A DNA stretch of 64,000 bases from Mycobacterium sp. GA-0227b. GTDB lineage: Bacteria > Actinomycetota > Actinomycetes > Mycobacteriales > Mycobacteriaceae. The notes beneath the pieces were generated by a model. It searched no databases, had not been told where the DNA came from, and saw only the letters and a program-made list of their open reading frames with translations. The stretch is from assembly GCF_001499855.1 (NCBI RefSeq), contig NZ_LQIK01000008.1, positions 1-64,000 on the forward strand, given 5' to 3'. Shown in pieces: positions 31,581 through 39,903 of this stretch. Position numbers and translations under genes: made by a program. Each line of letters starts with the position of its first letter. Position 1 is the first letter of the stretch.

Positions 31581-32606
31581 ATGGCACCTGCGAAACGTGA
31601 TCCCAAAGTCGTCGTCCTCGGTGGAGGCTCCTGGGGCACCACCGTGGCGTCCATCTGTGCGCGCCGCGGGCCGACGCTGCAGTGGGTGCGTTCCGCGGAG
31701 ACCGCCGAGGACATCAACGACAACCACCGCAACACGAAGTATCTCGGCAACGAGGTCGAGCTTCCGCAGAGCCTGAAGGCGACGACCGACTTCACCGAGG
31801 CGGCGACGGCCGCCGACGTCATCGTCATGGGCGTGCCGTCGCACGGCTTCCGCGGCGTGCTCACCGAACTGGCCAAGGAGTTGCGGCCGTGGGTGCCGGT
31901 GGTGTCGCTGGTGAAGGGTCTGGAGCAAGGCACCAACTACCGGATGAGCCAGATCGTCGCCGAGGTGCTGCCCGGACATCCGGCCGGGATCCTGGCCGGG
32001 CCGAACATCGCGCGCGAGGTGGCCGAGGGGTACGCCGCCGCCGCGGTGCTCGCCATGCCCGACCCGCAACTAGCCGCGAATCTGGCGAACCTGTTCCGCA
32101 CCAAGCGGTTTCGCACCTACACCACCGACGACGTGGTCGGCGTCGAGATGGCCGGGGCGTTGAAGAACGTCTACGCCATCGCGGTCGGCATGGGCTATTC
32201 GCTCGGCATCGGGGAGAACACGCGGGCGATGGTGATGGCCCGCGCGGTCCGCGAAATGTCCAAGCTCGGCGAGGCGACGGGTGGCCATCGCGACACGTTC
32301 GCCGGCCTGGCGGGGATGGGCGATCTGATCGTCACGTGCACCAGCCAGCGCAGCCGCAACCGCCACGTCGGCGAGCAGTTGGGGGCCGGCAAACCCATTG
32401 ACGAGATCATCGCGTCGATGAACCAGGTGGCCGAGGGCGTCAAGGCCGCCAGCGTGATTATGGAATTCGCTGACCAGTACGGGATTTCGATGCCCATCGC
32501 GCGCGAGGTCGACGCGGTGGTCAATCACGGCGCCAGCGTCGAGGACGCCTACCGCGGCCTGATGGTCGAGAAACCCGGCCACGAGGTGCACGGCGCCGGC
32601 TTCTAG
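31581..32606 (+). CDS. gpsA: Glycerol-3-phosphate dehydrogenase [NAD(P)+]
   Basis: This enzyme reduces dihydroxyacetone phosphate to sn-glycerol-3-phosphate for phospholipid synthesis. The 341-residue protein has the Rossmann motif GGGSWGT at 14-20, LAGPNIAREVAEGYAAAAV, the catalytic Lys in AGALKNVYAIAVGMGYSLGIGENTRA, and AGMGDLIVTCTSQRSRNRHVG near 250. All are standard for GpsA. It corresponds to gpdA1 (Rv0564c). It follows yajQ by 59 bp on the same strand. Confidence 0.94.
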   Translation: MAPAKRDPKVVVLGGGSWGTTVASICARRGPTLQWVRSAETAEDINDNHRNTKYLGNEVELPQSLKATTDFTEAATAADVIVMGVPSHGFRGVLTELAKELRPWVPVVSLVKGLEQGTNYRMSQIVAEVLPGHPAGILAGPNIAREVAEGYAAAAVLAMPDPQLAANLANLFRTKRFRTYTTDDVVGVEMAGALKNVYAIAVGMGYSLGIGENTRAMVMARAVREMSKLGEATGGHRDTFAGLAGMGDLIVTCTSQRSRNRHVGEQLGAGKPIDEIIASMNQVAEGVKAASVIMEFADQYGISMPIAREVDAVVNHGASVEDAYRGLMVEKPGHEVHGAGF

Positions 32607-32610
32607 CGCC

Positions 32611-33186
32611 CTAGTTGAAGAATGGGTTCGTGCCCTCGGGCCGATCCAGCAGCGGGTCCTTGCCGCCGTTGATGATGTGGCTGCCCGCAGGCGTGAGCAC
32701 GAAACCGGACTGATTGCGGCTGTCCGAACACGTCGTCACGCCGCCTTCGCTGCCGCAGCTGACGGTCTGATAGCTGATCCGCGAGCCGGCTGGAAGTGGC
32801 TTGACCTCACCGACACTCGCGAACACGTCGGCCGTCGTCGCGGAGAACTGCGGCACGCCCGGGCCGCCGCTGACGAAGTTCGCGCCGTTCGGTGCGGCCG
32901 GAATCGCGCCGCTGCAGCCATAGCCGCCGTTGCGTTGCAGCACGCACGTCAACCCGTCGGGCGTCCGAAACGCGTACCAGTGGCCGTCCATCACCGCGTA
33001 CTCGGACAGCTTCACCGGCGCCAGCGAGTTGACGTTCGGCGGTGGCGGGGCCGGCGCCGGTTCCGGCGGCTGCGCCGCCGCGATACCCGGCACACCGATC
33101 AGGGCCGTCGCGGACCCCACGACACCGATCAACACCCTGTTCAGCACGGTCCACACCCTAAGGGGTGCGGCCGGGACTCGCAGCAT
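32611..33186 (-). CDS. Secreted conserved hypothetical protein
   Basis: From ATG 33186 the protein has 191 residues. A signal peptide (VLIGVVGSATALIGVPGIAAAQ) is followed by a Pro-rich linker. A domain with four Cys then follows (LTCVLQ, YGCSGA, VSCGSE, TTCSDS) around DGHWYAFRTPDGL and SGFVLTPAGSHIINGG. The pattern is recurrent in mycobacterial secreted proteins of unknown role. It converges with gpsA, 4 bp apart. An in-frame GTG near 33150 or an ATG region further upstream are alternative starts. Confidence 0.72.
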   Translation of the reverse strand: MLRVPAAPLRVWTVLNRVLIGVVGSATALIGVPGIAAAQPPEPAPAPPPPNVNSLAPVKLSEYAVMDGHWYAFRTPDGLTCVLQRNGGYGCSGAIPAAPNGANFVSGGPGVPQFSATTADVFASVGEVKPLPAGSRISYQTVSCGSEGGVTTCSDSRNQSGFVLTPAGSHIINGGKDPLLDRPEGTNPFFN

Positions 33187-33326
33187 ACGGAACACATCGG
33201 CGCCGAACACCGCATCGTTACCCACCTCGATGGCATACGAGCGAAAACCCCCCATCTGCGGGGTTGTGGCAGCCGTGACTTGGGCCGACGCTGGACTGCG
33301 GGCGAGGGCTCACTCAGGGAGGGGTC

Positions 33327-34499
33327 ATGGCAACCGACAACAGCGTGCTGGTCGTCGGCAGCGGTCCGGCCGGGTTGTCGTGCGCCGGCGAACTGCGTGC
33401 GCGCGGGGTGGACGCGACCGTCGTCGAACGCGGCACGCAGATCGGCGCCGCCTGGGCACATCGGTACGACGCCCTGCGGTTCAACACCTGCCGCCGCAAT
33501 TCGGCCCTGCCCGGCGCGTCTTTCCCCCGTCATTTCGGGCAATTTCCGACCCGCGACCAGTACGTCGACTACCTGCAGACGTATGCCGCGCGACGGCAGG
33601 TTCGGGTCCAGTTGGGCATCGACGTGCGCCGGCTCGACCCGGCTCCCGGCGGTGGCTGGGACGTCGCCACCAACCGAGGCGCTCAGCGGGTCCGCCAGGT
33701 CGTGGTCGCGACCGGCATCTTCAACCGGCCCTTACTTCCGGACTGGGCAGAAGGCCATGACTTCACCGGTCGTGTGGTGCATGCCGCGCAGTATCGCAAC
33801 GCCAGCGCGTTCGCGGGGCAACGTGTGCTGGTCGCCGGCGCCGGCTCTACCGGGCTCGAGATCGCCTACGAGCTGAGCCGCTCCGGTTGTCCGGAGGTGA
33901 CGCTGGCCGTCCGCACCCCGCCGAACATCCTCCTGCGCGAGGTCGGTGGCTTGCCCGCCGACCTGCCGCTGCCGCTGTTTCTGCGGCTGCCCACCGGGCT
34001 CGTCGACAAAATGCTGCAAGCCATGCAACGCCGGGTGATCGGCGATCTGAGCGGCTTCGGCCTCGCCGCGCCTCGGGAGGGGCCGATCGCCGGGCTCAAG
34101 CGCCGCGGCGCCGGCACGGCGATCGTCGACCGAGAAGTGATCGACGCGATCCGGGACCGCTCGCTGCGTGTGGTGCCGGCCGTCGACCGGCTGGAACACC
34201 GTGGGGCGGTGCTCGTCGACGGTACCGAGGTGCAGGTGGACAGCATCATCGCGGCGACCGGATACCGGACCGGGCTGGACGCCATGGTCGGCCATCTCGA
34301 CGTCCTCGACCAGCGCGGCATGCCGCGCGAGGGCCGCGGCGGGGAGGTCTTGCCGGGTTTGCGCTTCGTCGGTTACGTGTACCGGCCCGGCCTGACGAAG
34401 TTCGTCGGCGGGCTGGCCCGCCGGGTGGCCGACGACATCGCCGGGCAGTTGTCGGCTTCGAAGCCGCTAATGCCGGACGACGAGGTCCTGCGACAGTAG
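33327..34499 (+). CDS. Flavin-containing monooxygenase-like FAD/NAD(P) oxidoreductase
   Basis: This 390-residue protein has an FAD-binding GSGPAG at 12-17, a second nucleotide site GAGSTG near 172, and ATGIF/ATGYR strands closing each domain. The FMO or YUCCA-type pattern YDALRFNTCRRNSALPGASFP is present. It probably hydroxylates or oxidises a small substrate with NADPH. RBS ggaggggtc precedes ATG 33327. Its 3' end overlaps the convergent LuxR gene by 33 bp, which implies antisense pairing of the two messages. Confidence 0.85.
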   Translation: MATDNSVLVVGSGPAGLSCAGELRARGVDATVVERGTQIGAAWAHRYDALRFNTCRRNSALPGASFPRHFGQFPTRDQYVDYLQTYAARRQVRVQLGIDVRRLDPAPGGGWDVATNRGAQRVRQVVVATGIFNRPLLPDWAEGHDFTGRVVHAAQYRNASAFAGQRVLVAGAGSTGLEIAYELSRSGCPEVTLAVRTPPNILLREVGGLPADLPLPLFLRLPTGLVDKMLQAMQRRVIGDLSGFGLAAPREGPIAGLKRRGAGTAIVDREVIDAIRDRSLRVVPAVDRLEHRGAVLVDGTEVQVDSIIAATGYRTGLDAMVGHLDVLDQRGMPREGRGGEVLPGLRFVGYVYRPGLTKFVGGLARRVADDIAGQLSASKPLMPDDEVLRQ

Positions 34500-35531
34500 C
34501 GCGGCGAGCTCCGGGCGACTGTTCACGCCGAGCTTGGTGAAGATCGCCTTGATGTGGCCCCGCAACGTCTCGGAGGTGATCCACAGCCGAGCGGCGATGT
34601 CCCTGGTGGACATGCCGGTCAGCAACAGCTGCGTGATCTCCTTTTCGCGACGGGTCAGTTGGTGTAGGTGAACAAGTACGGGCGCGATGTCTGAACGACG
34701 GGCCTGCTCCAAAACCACTGCAGTACGGCCTGTTTCGGATCCGCCACGATCGAGACGGATGCCCCGCACCACCAGCCAGTCGCCGCTGCGGCTGCGGGTG
34801 CGCGCCATCGCGGGCTCGCCGACACCGTGCTCGGCGAGGGCACGGGCTTGGTGTGCCACCTCGTGCAGCACGATCGCGGTCTCGAGCCGCTCGTCGTCGA
34901 CGGGGCCGAGCCACTCGGTGACCTGAGGAGTCATCGACTCGACGGTGCCGTCATCGGCGAGTATCAGCAACGCAGCCGGCCCTGGGCTGGTCGGGCCGGG
35001 CTGGCCTGCCAGCTGTAAGCAGGCGCGAATCGCGTTGCCCACGTGCGGGCAGAGCCTGGCCATGGCCGCGACCTCGTCGTCGGTGAAGAAGGGATCGGCG
35101 GCGCGGCGCGTCAGGCAGAAATGCCCCCACGTCGCCGCACCGGAGCTGAACACGCCCCGCATCTCGTCGCCGTATCCGTTGGGCCGGTACACCTTCGACC
35201 AGCGGGCGCTGCGGCTGAGGTCTCCGCCGGTGGCTGCGCTCAGAGATGCCGCCGGAACCTCGCGACGGGCCAGGTCGACGAACTTGTTGACGTCGTCTGT
35301 CGTGAGCTCACATTCGATCAATGCGAGATGTTGTGCGCGCGAAACGTTTTCGGCGTGCACGCCGGTGAGGAGCAGCGTGTCGGGGTCGGTGAGCAGCCAT
35401 CCCGCTGCCTCATAGGCGATGTCTTTTCGCACCTCCGCGGCAACCGCCGCGAGCAGCTCGATCGGGTCGCGGCCACGCGCGCAGATGCGGGTGACTCGTT
35501 CTTCCAGCCGGCCCAGCCGGCACCCTGGCAT
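34467..35531 (-). CDS. LuxR-family transcriptional regulator
   Basis: This 354-residue protein ends in a LuxR helix-turn-helix (LTRREKEITQLLLTGMSTRDIAARLWITSETLRGHIKAIFTKLGVNSRPELAALL, about 290-345). The N-terminal 200 residues look like a GAF-type sensory region with no recognisable phosphoacceptor. No sensor kinase is adjacent. It overlaps the end of the flavin monooxygenase gene, its most likely functional neighbour by position only. Confidence 0.85.
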   Translation of the reverse strand: MPGCRLGRLEERVTRICARGRDPIELLAAVAAEVRKDIAYEAAGWLLTDPDTLLLTGVHAENVSRAQHLALIECELTTDDVNKFVDLARREVPAASLSAATGGDLSRSARWSKVYRPNGYGDEMRGVFSSGAATWGHFCLTRRAADPFFTDDEVAAMARLCPHVGNAIRACLQLAGQPGPTSPGPAALLILADDGTVESMTPQVTEWLGPVDDERLETAIVLHEVAHQARALAEHGVGEPAMARTRSRSGDWLVVRGIRLDRGGSETGRTAVVLEQARRSDIAPVLVHLHQLTRREKEITQLLLTGMSTRDIAARLWITSETLRGHIKAIFTKLGVNSRPELAALLSQDLVVRH

Positions 35532-35608
35532 CGCGGCCCACCACCCTTTCCGTGCGTTCGACGCAGCGCGTCCTTGACCGGTCCGCTTTCCGTTCTACTC
35601 CGCTCGTG

Positions 35609-35659
35609 CGATTTCGGTGCCCAAAGGTGCGCTGAGCGCAACTGGCGACACCGAAGTCG
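35609..35659. repeat. Intergenic palindrome, family A copy 3
   Basis: cgatttcggtg...gtgcgctgagcgcaac...acaccgaagtcg is clearly related to the copies at 5697 and 6355. It sits between the LuxR gene start and the htpX stop, both leftward. Confidence 0.8.
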
Positions 35660-35663
35660 TGTG

Positions 35664-36554
35664 TCAGTAGTAGCCCGGGCCTTCCCGATGTCCAGGGCCC
35701 GCCATCGCCTCCAGTCGCGCGATCCGGTCGGTGATCGGCGGGTGCGTGGAGAACAACTTGCCGATGCGCTCGCCCGCGCGGAACGGGTTGGCGATCATCA
35801 GGTGCGCCTGATCGGCCAGCTTGGGGTCCGGCGGCAGCGGCGCCTGCTCGACGCCGACGCTGATCTTGCGCAGCGCGCTGGCCAACGCCAACGGATCGCC
35901 CGTCAACTCCGCGCCCGACTGATCGGCCTGGTACTCGCGCGACCGCGACACGGCCAGCCGGATCACCGTCGCCGCGATCGGTCCCAACAGCGAAACCAGA
36001 AGGATTGCAAAGGGATTCGTGCCGCCCTCGCGGTTCCCGCCGAACATGCTGGCGAAGAACGCCAGGTTGGCCAGCGCGGTGATCACCGACGCCATCGCGC
36101 CCGCCACGCAGGAAATCAGGATGTCGCGGTTGTACACATGGCTCAGCTCGTGGCCGAGCACGGCGCGCAGCTCGCGCTCGTTGAGCAGCTGCAGGATCCC
36201 CGTCGTACAGCACACTGCGGCGTTGCGCGGGTTGCGGCCCGTCGCAAACGCGTTCGGCGCGGCGGTGTCGCTGATGTAGAGCCGCGGCATCGGCTGTCGG
36301 GCAGTGGTGGCCAATTCGCGCACGATGCGGTACATCACCGGCGCCTGCATCTCGTTGACCGGCTGGGCGTGCATCGCCCGCAGCGCCAGCTTGTCACTGT
36401 TGAAGTAGACGTACACGTTCATGCCGACGGCGAACAGCACGGCCAGGAACATGATGTTGCGGCCGAACATCGCACCGACGCCGACGATCAGGCCAGAGAA
36501 CAGCACCAACAGTGCGAACGTCTTGGCCGTGTTGCCGTGCGGATGCCAGGTCAT
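35664..36554 (-). CDS. htpX: Membrane protease HtpX
   Basis: HtpX is a zinc metalloprotease of the plasma membrane that degrades damaged membrane proteins. The 296-residue protein has two N-terminal membrane segments (13-52), the zinc motif HELSH (135-139), two more membrane segments (150-200), and the third ligand Glu207 in [17 protein letters not shown] lies 8 bases before ATG 36554. M. tuberculosis htpX (Rv0563) also neighbours grcC1. Confidence 0.94.
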   Translation of the reverse strand: MTWHPHGNTAKTFALLVLFSGLIVGVGAMFGRNIMFLAVLFAVGMNVYVYFNSDKLALRAMHAQPVNEMQAPVMYRIVRELATTARQPMPRLYISDTAAPNAFATGRNPRNAAVCCTTGILQLLNERELRAVLGHELSHVYNRDILISCVAGAMASVITALANLAFFASMFGGNREGGTNPFAILLVSLLGPIAATVIRLAVSRSREYQADQSGAELTGDPLALASALRKISVGVEQAPLPPDPKLADQAHLMIANPFRAGERIGKLFSTHPPITDRIARLEAMAGPGHREGPGYY

Positions 36555-36621
36555 CAGGGCGCCCTCCTACGAACGTGTCCGCTGATCCAACGCTCAGCCG
36601 GGCTGCGCGAGTTCCGCCCCG

Positions 36622-37629
36622 TCAGCCGTGCCGGTTCACGGTGTAGTCGACCAGCAGCGCAAGGGCGTGCCGGCCCGGACTCTCGGGCAGGTTGGCGAGC
36701 TCCTCGCGGGCCTGCACGGCATACTGCGCGACGGTTCGCTTGGCCTTCACCATCCCGGGCGAGCGGCGCAGCAGCTGCAGCGCCTCGGCGACGTCGTCGT
36801 CGTCCTGCACCGGCCCGGCCAGCAGCTCTCGCAACCGGTCGCCGTCGGGGCCCGCCTCGCGCAACGCGTAGAGCACCGGCAGGGTGTGCACGCCCTCGCG
36901 CAGATCTGTGCCGGGCACCTTGCCGGATTCGTCCGGATCGCTGTCGATGTCGATGATGTCGTCGGAGATCTGGAATGCGGTGCCGACGATGCCGCCGAGG
37001 CGGCTCAACCGTTCGATCTGCTCCTCGTCGGCGCCGGAGAACGTCGCACCGAACCGGCCGGACGCCGCGATCAGGCATGCGGTCTTCTCGTAGACGACCT
37101 TGAGGTAGTGCTCGACGGAGTCGACGTGCTCAGCGGCGCCGCGGGTCTCGCGCATCTGGCCGGTCACCAACTGGGCGAAGGTGTCGGCGATGATGCGCAC
37201 CGCCTCGGGCCCGAGCCGGCTGACGAGGCGTGACGCCGTGGCGAACAGATAGTCGCCCGCCAGGATCGCGATGTTGTTGCCCCAGCGGGCGTTGGCGCTG
37301 TCGGCGCCGCGGCGGACCTCGGCCTCGTCCATCACGTCGTCGTGGTACAGCGTCGCCAGATGTACCAGCTCGATGACCGCGCCGGCGACGGTGACCTGCC
37401 ACGCGTCGGGCTCGGGGCCCAGCTGGGCCGACAGCACGGTGAACAGCGGACGGAACCGCTTGCCACCCGCCTGGAACAGGTGCTGGACCGCGTCGGCCAT
37501 CAGCTCGTCGGCTTTGCCCAGCTCAGTGGCCATCAGGTCCTCGATGCGGGCCACGCCGTCCCGGACATCCTGCGCAAAGGCGGGATCCCCGAAGTCGACC
37601 CCCGCCACCACGGTCGCTGGTGTCCTCAC
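36622..37629 (-). CDS. grcC1: Polyprenyl diphosphate synthase GrcC1
   Basis: This trans-prenyltransferase builds the long isoprenoid chain used for menaquinone. The 335-residue protein has the first Asp-rich motif DDVMD at 97-101, a second near 230 (DDIIDID), KRFRP at 57-61 for diphosphate binding, and GQMRETRG. The start GTG 37629 (VRTPATVVAGVDFGD) matches the known mycobacterial N-terminus. A tatgtt hexamer precedes it by about 9 bases, suggesting a near-leaderless transcript. It is divergent from menJ with only 21 bp between the starts. Confidence 0.93.
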   Translation of the reverse strand: MRTPATVVAGVDFGDPAFAQDVRDGVARIEDLMATELGKADELMADAVQHLFQAGGKRFRPLFTVLSAQLGPEPDAWQVTVAGAVIELVHLATLYHDDVMDEAEVRRGADSANARWGNNIAILAGDYLFATASRLVSRLGPEAVRIIADTFAQLVTGQMRETRGAAEHVDSVEHYLKVVYEKTACLIAASGRFGATFSGADEEQIERLSRLGGIVGTAFQISDDIIDIDSDPDESGKVPGTDLREGVHTLPVLYALREAGPDGDRLRELLAGPVQDDDDVAEALQLLRRSPGMVKAKRTVAQYAVQAREELANLPESPGRHALALLVDYTVNRHG

Positions 37630-37650
37630 CCTGCCAACATACTGGGAACT

Positions 37651-38871
37651 ATGGATACGCGAGCGGACGTGGTTGTCGTGGGGGCCGGCCCCGCCGGTTC
37701 TGCTGCCGCGGCATGGGCGTGTCGGGCCGGCCGCGATGTGCTCGTCATCGACTCCGCGCAGTTTCCGCGCGACAAGGCCTGCGGCGACGGGCTCACCCCG
37801 CGCGCGGTGCTGGAGATGCAGCGGCTGGGCCTGGGTTCGTGGCTGGCCGGGCGGGTACAGCACCGGGGCTTGCGGATGTCGGGGTTCGGCGCCGACGTCG
37901 AAGTCGAGTGGCCGGGTCCGTCGTTCCCGGCGACGTCGAGCGCCGTGCCGCGGACCGAACTCGACGACCGGATCCGCATGGTGGCCTCCGACGACGGTGC
38001 GAAAATGATGCTCGGCGTGAAAGCCGTTGATGTGCGCCATGATTCGTCTGGCCGCGCGGAGGCGGTGGTGCTCGACTCGGGCGCCGAGATCGGCTGCGGC
38101 GAGCTGATCGTCGCCGACGGCGCACGTTCGACGCTGGGGCGCGTGTTGGGCCGCGAGTGGCATCAGGAGACGGTCTACGGCGTGGCGGTCCGCGGGTACA
38201 TCGCCACGCCGCGGGCAAGCGAGCCGTGGATCACGTCGCACCTGGAACTGCGCTCGCCGGAGGGCAAGGTGCTGCCCGGGTACGGCTGGATCTTCCCGCT
38301 CGGCAACGGCGAGGTGAACATCGGCGTCGGGGCGCTCGCCACCGCGAAGCGCCCGGCCGACGCGGCGCTGCGGCCGCTGATGTCGTACTACACGAAGCTG
38401 CGCCGCGAAGAGTGGGGCTTCGACGGGGAACCGCGCGCCGGGCTCTCGGCGCTGCTGCCGATGGGCGGAGCGGTGTCGGGCGTCGCCGGGCCGAACTGGA
38501 TGCTGATCGGCGACGCCGCCGCATGCGTCAACCCGTTGAACGGCGAGGGCATCGACTACGGGCTCGAGACCGGCCGGCTGGCGGCCGAACTGCTGGGCAC
38601 CGGCGATCTGACCGCGGCGTGGCCGGCGGTGCTCTCGGCCCACTACGCACGGGGGTTCTCCGTGGCGCGCAGGTTGGCCCTGTTGCTGACGTTTCCGCGG
38701 TTCCTGCCGTCGACGGGACCTCTCGCCATGCGGTCAGCGGCGCTGATGACCATCGCGGTCCGGGTGATGGGCAATTTCGTCACCGACGAGGACGAGGACT
38801 GGACCGCCCGGGTGTGGCGCGGCGCCGGTCTGCTGTCGCGGCGCATCGACGACCGCGCGCCGTTCAGTTAG
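37651..38871 (+). CDS. menJ: Menaquinone beta-isoprenyl reductase MenJ (geranylgeranyl reductase family)
   Basis: MenJ reduces one isoprene unit of menaquinone to give MK-9(II-H2). The 406-residue flavoprotein has the FAD motif [28 protein letters not shown] at 7-34, ACGDGLTPRAV near 44-54, and the second FAD motif LIGDAAACVNPLNGEGIDYGLETG near 285. The length agrees with Rv0561c. The start is ATG 37651. It is divergent from grcC1, so chain synthesis and chain reduction could share control. The stop overlaps a small convergent membrane-protein gene. Confidence 0.92.
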   Translation: MDTRADVVVVGAGPAGSAAAAWACRAGRDVLVIDSAQFPRDKACGDGLTPRAVLEMQRLGLGSWLAGRVQHRGLRMSGFGADVEVEWPGPSFPATSSAVPRTELDDRIRMVASDDGAKMMLGVKAVDVRHDSSGRAEAVVLDSGAEIGCGELIVADGARSTLGRVLGREWHQETVYGVAVRGYIATPRASEPWITSHLELRSPEGKVLPGYGWIFPLGNGEVNIGVGALATAKRPADAALRPLMSYYTKLRREEWGFDGEPRAGLSALLPMGGAVSGVAGPNWMLIGDAAACVNPLNGEGIDYGLETGRLAAELLGTGDLTAAWPAVLSAHYARGFSVARRLALLLTFPRFLPSTGPLAMRSAALMTIAVRVMGNFVTDEDEDWTARVWRGAGLLSRRIDDRAPFS

Positions 38872-39080
38872 TTGTCAGGTTCCTTGCGAGAAGTGGTGGA
38901 GGCCGTGAGACCCAAAGCGATGAGCACGTCGGCGGCGGTGATGAACAGACCGAACCAGTACGCCCACCTCACCGTGGGGTCCGGCTGCGATGCGAAGTAC
39001 ATGATCAAGAAGATCGGCCCGACGACGCCGAAGACGAACATCATCGCCTGAAACATCAGGTAACGCTTGAACGTCTCCAT
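38868..39080 (-). CDS. Small two-helix membrane protein
   Basis: This 70-residue protein from ATG 39080 has two membrane segments (residues 8-26 and 38-56) around a short loop (ASQPDPTVRWAYW) and a polar tail. No family symbol is known to me. It converges with menJ (4-bp overlap), which suggests a conserved pairing. Longer in-frame upstream sequence is Pro/Arg rich and was not accepted. Confidence 0.65.
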   Translation of the reverse strand: METFKRYLMFQAMMFVFGVVGPIFLIMYFASQPDPTVRWAYWFGLFITAADVLIALGLTASTTSRKEPDN

Positions 39081-39100
39081 CGCGGGGCAGAATATCCCGG

Positions 39101-39541
39101 GTGGCTCAGGTGTACCGGGCTCCGATGCGGACCCGCCGCGACGACATCGATCCGCAGGGGGCGATCGACCGCGCCCTCGCAATGGGTCTCGTCGGATTCG
39201 GCGACGCGGGGTTCGGTGACCGGTTGGCTCGTCGAATCGCCCGGGTCGCGGACATCCACGACGGGTCGTTCGTCTGGACCCGCGACGCGGACGGGCTGTT
39301 CTGGCTGGGCCGCATCGACGGCCCGTATCGTCGCGACGACCACGCGGATGCCGTCGCCGTGGACCTCGTACACGTGCGGCCGTGCCGCTGGCTTGTCGAA
39401 CCGGTAGGCGAATCCGGCGTTCCCGCAGCCGTTCTCGCGACGTTCGGCCGAGGCGGACGCAACTTCCAGCAGACCCACAGTCCGGACGTCGGCCCGCAGA
39501 CGGAACGCATCTGGCACAGCCGCGTCGGGCGAAAGTTGTAG
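39101..39541 (+). CDS. Conserved hypothetical protein (146 aa)
   Basis: This soluble protein starts at GTG 39101 (AQVYRAPMRTRRDDIDPQGAIDRALAMG). It has an internal SFVWTRDADGLFWLGRIDGPYRRD stretch, a VDLVHVRPCRWLVEPV strand pair and a basic, Gln-rich tail. A small domain binding nucleic acid or a nucleotide is possible, but I recognise nothing definite. It is divergent from the small membrane protein, 20 bp away. Confidence 0.6.
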   Translation: MAQVYRAPMRTRRDDIDPQGAIDRALAMGLVGFGDAGFGDRLARRIARVADIHDGSFVWTRDADGLFWLGRIDGPYRRDDHADAVAVDLVHVRPCRWLVEPVGESGVPAAVLATFGRGGRNFQQTHSPDVGPQTERIWHSRVGRKL

Positions 39542-39648
39542 AGCTCGACTAAATGTAAGTCAAGCTAGCGGAGCTGTTCACCGACAAGTCTCGGGATTAC
39601 CCTGGCACACAGAGGCGTTCAAACTAGGCATCGGCGGAAGGAACCTCG

Positions 39649-39891
39649 ATGCTCGGTCTGACAGTTCGATACATACTTTCCGCGATCGCCGTCGCGGCAG
39701 CGGCTTTGGGCTTCGCGGCCACCGCACCTGCCACGCCGCAGGGGCCGTGTGCGGACGTGCCTTTTGTCGGTGTGTGTACGCCGTGGCGCGAGGCACCACG
39801 CGGTGCGTCCGCGAATTCGCGGTTCGATCCGACACTGCCGATCGTCAAGAGCGACCCAGGCAATCCGCAACAGCCCGCCGACTTCGGCTAG
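39649..39891 (+). CDS. Small secreted protein
   Basis: This 80-residue protein has a signal peptide (YILSAIAVAAAALGFAATAPATP) and a short mature part with two Cys (GPCADVPFVGVCTPW) and a polar Pro/Asn-rich tail. AAGGAACC precedes ATG 39649. It is probably exported. No family recognised. It converges with the large oxidoreductase gene 12 bp away. Confidence 0.65.
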   Translation: MLGLTVRYILSAIAVAAAALGFAATAPATPQGPCADVPFVGVCTPWREAPRGASANSRFDPTLPIVKSDPGNPQQPADFG

Positions 39892-39903
39892 CAGGTAGGT
39901 TCC

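Noticed and set aside
37630..38643. Extension of the grcC1 frame upstream of 37629 to 38643
   Set aside because: It is antisense to menJ. The conserved GrcC1 start is GTG 37629.
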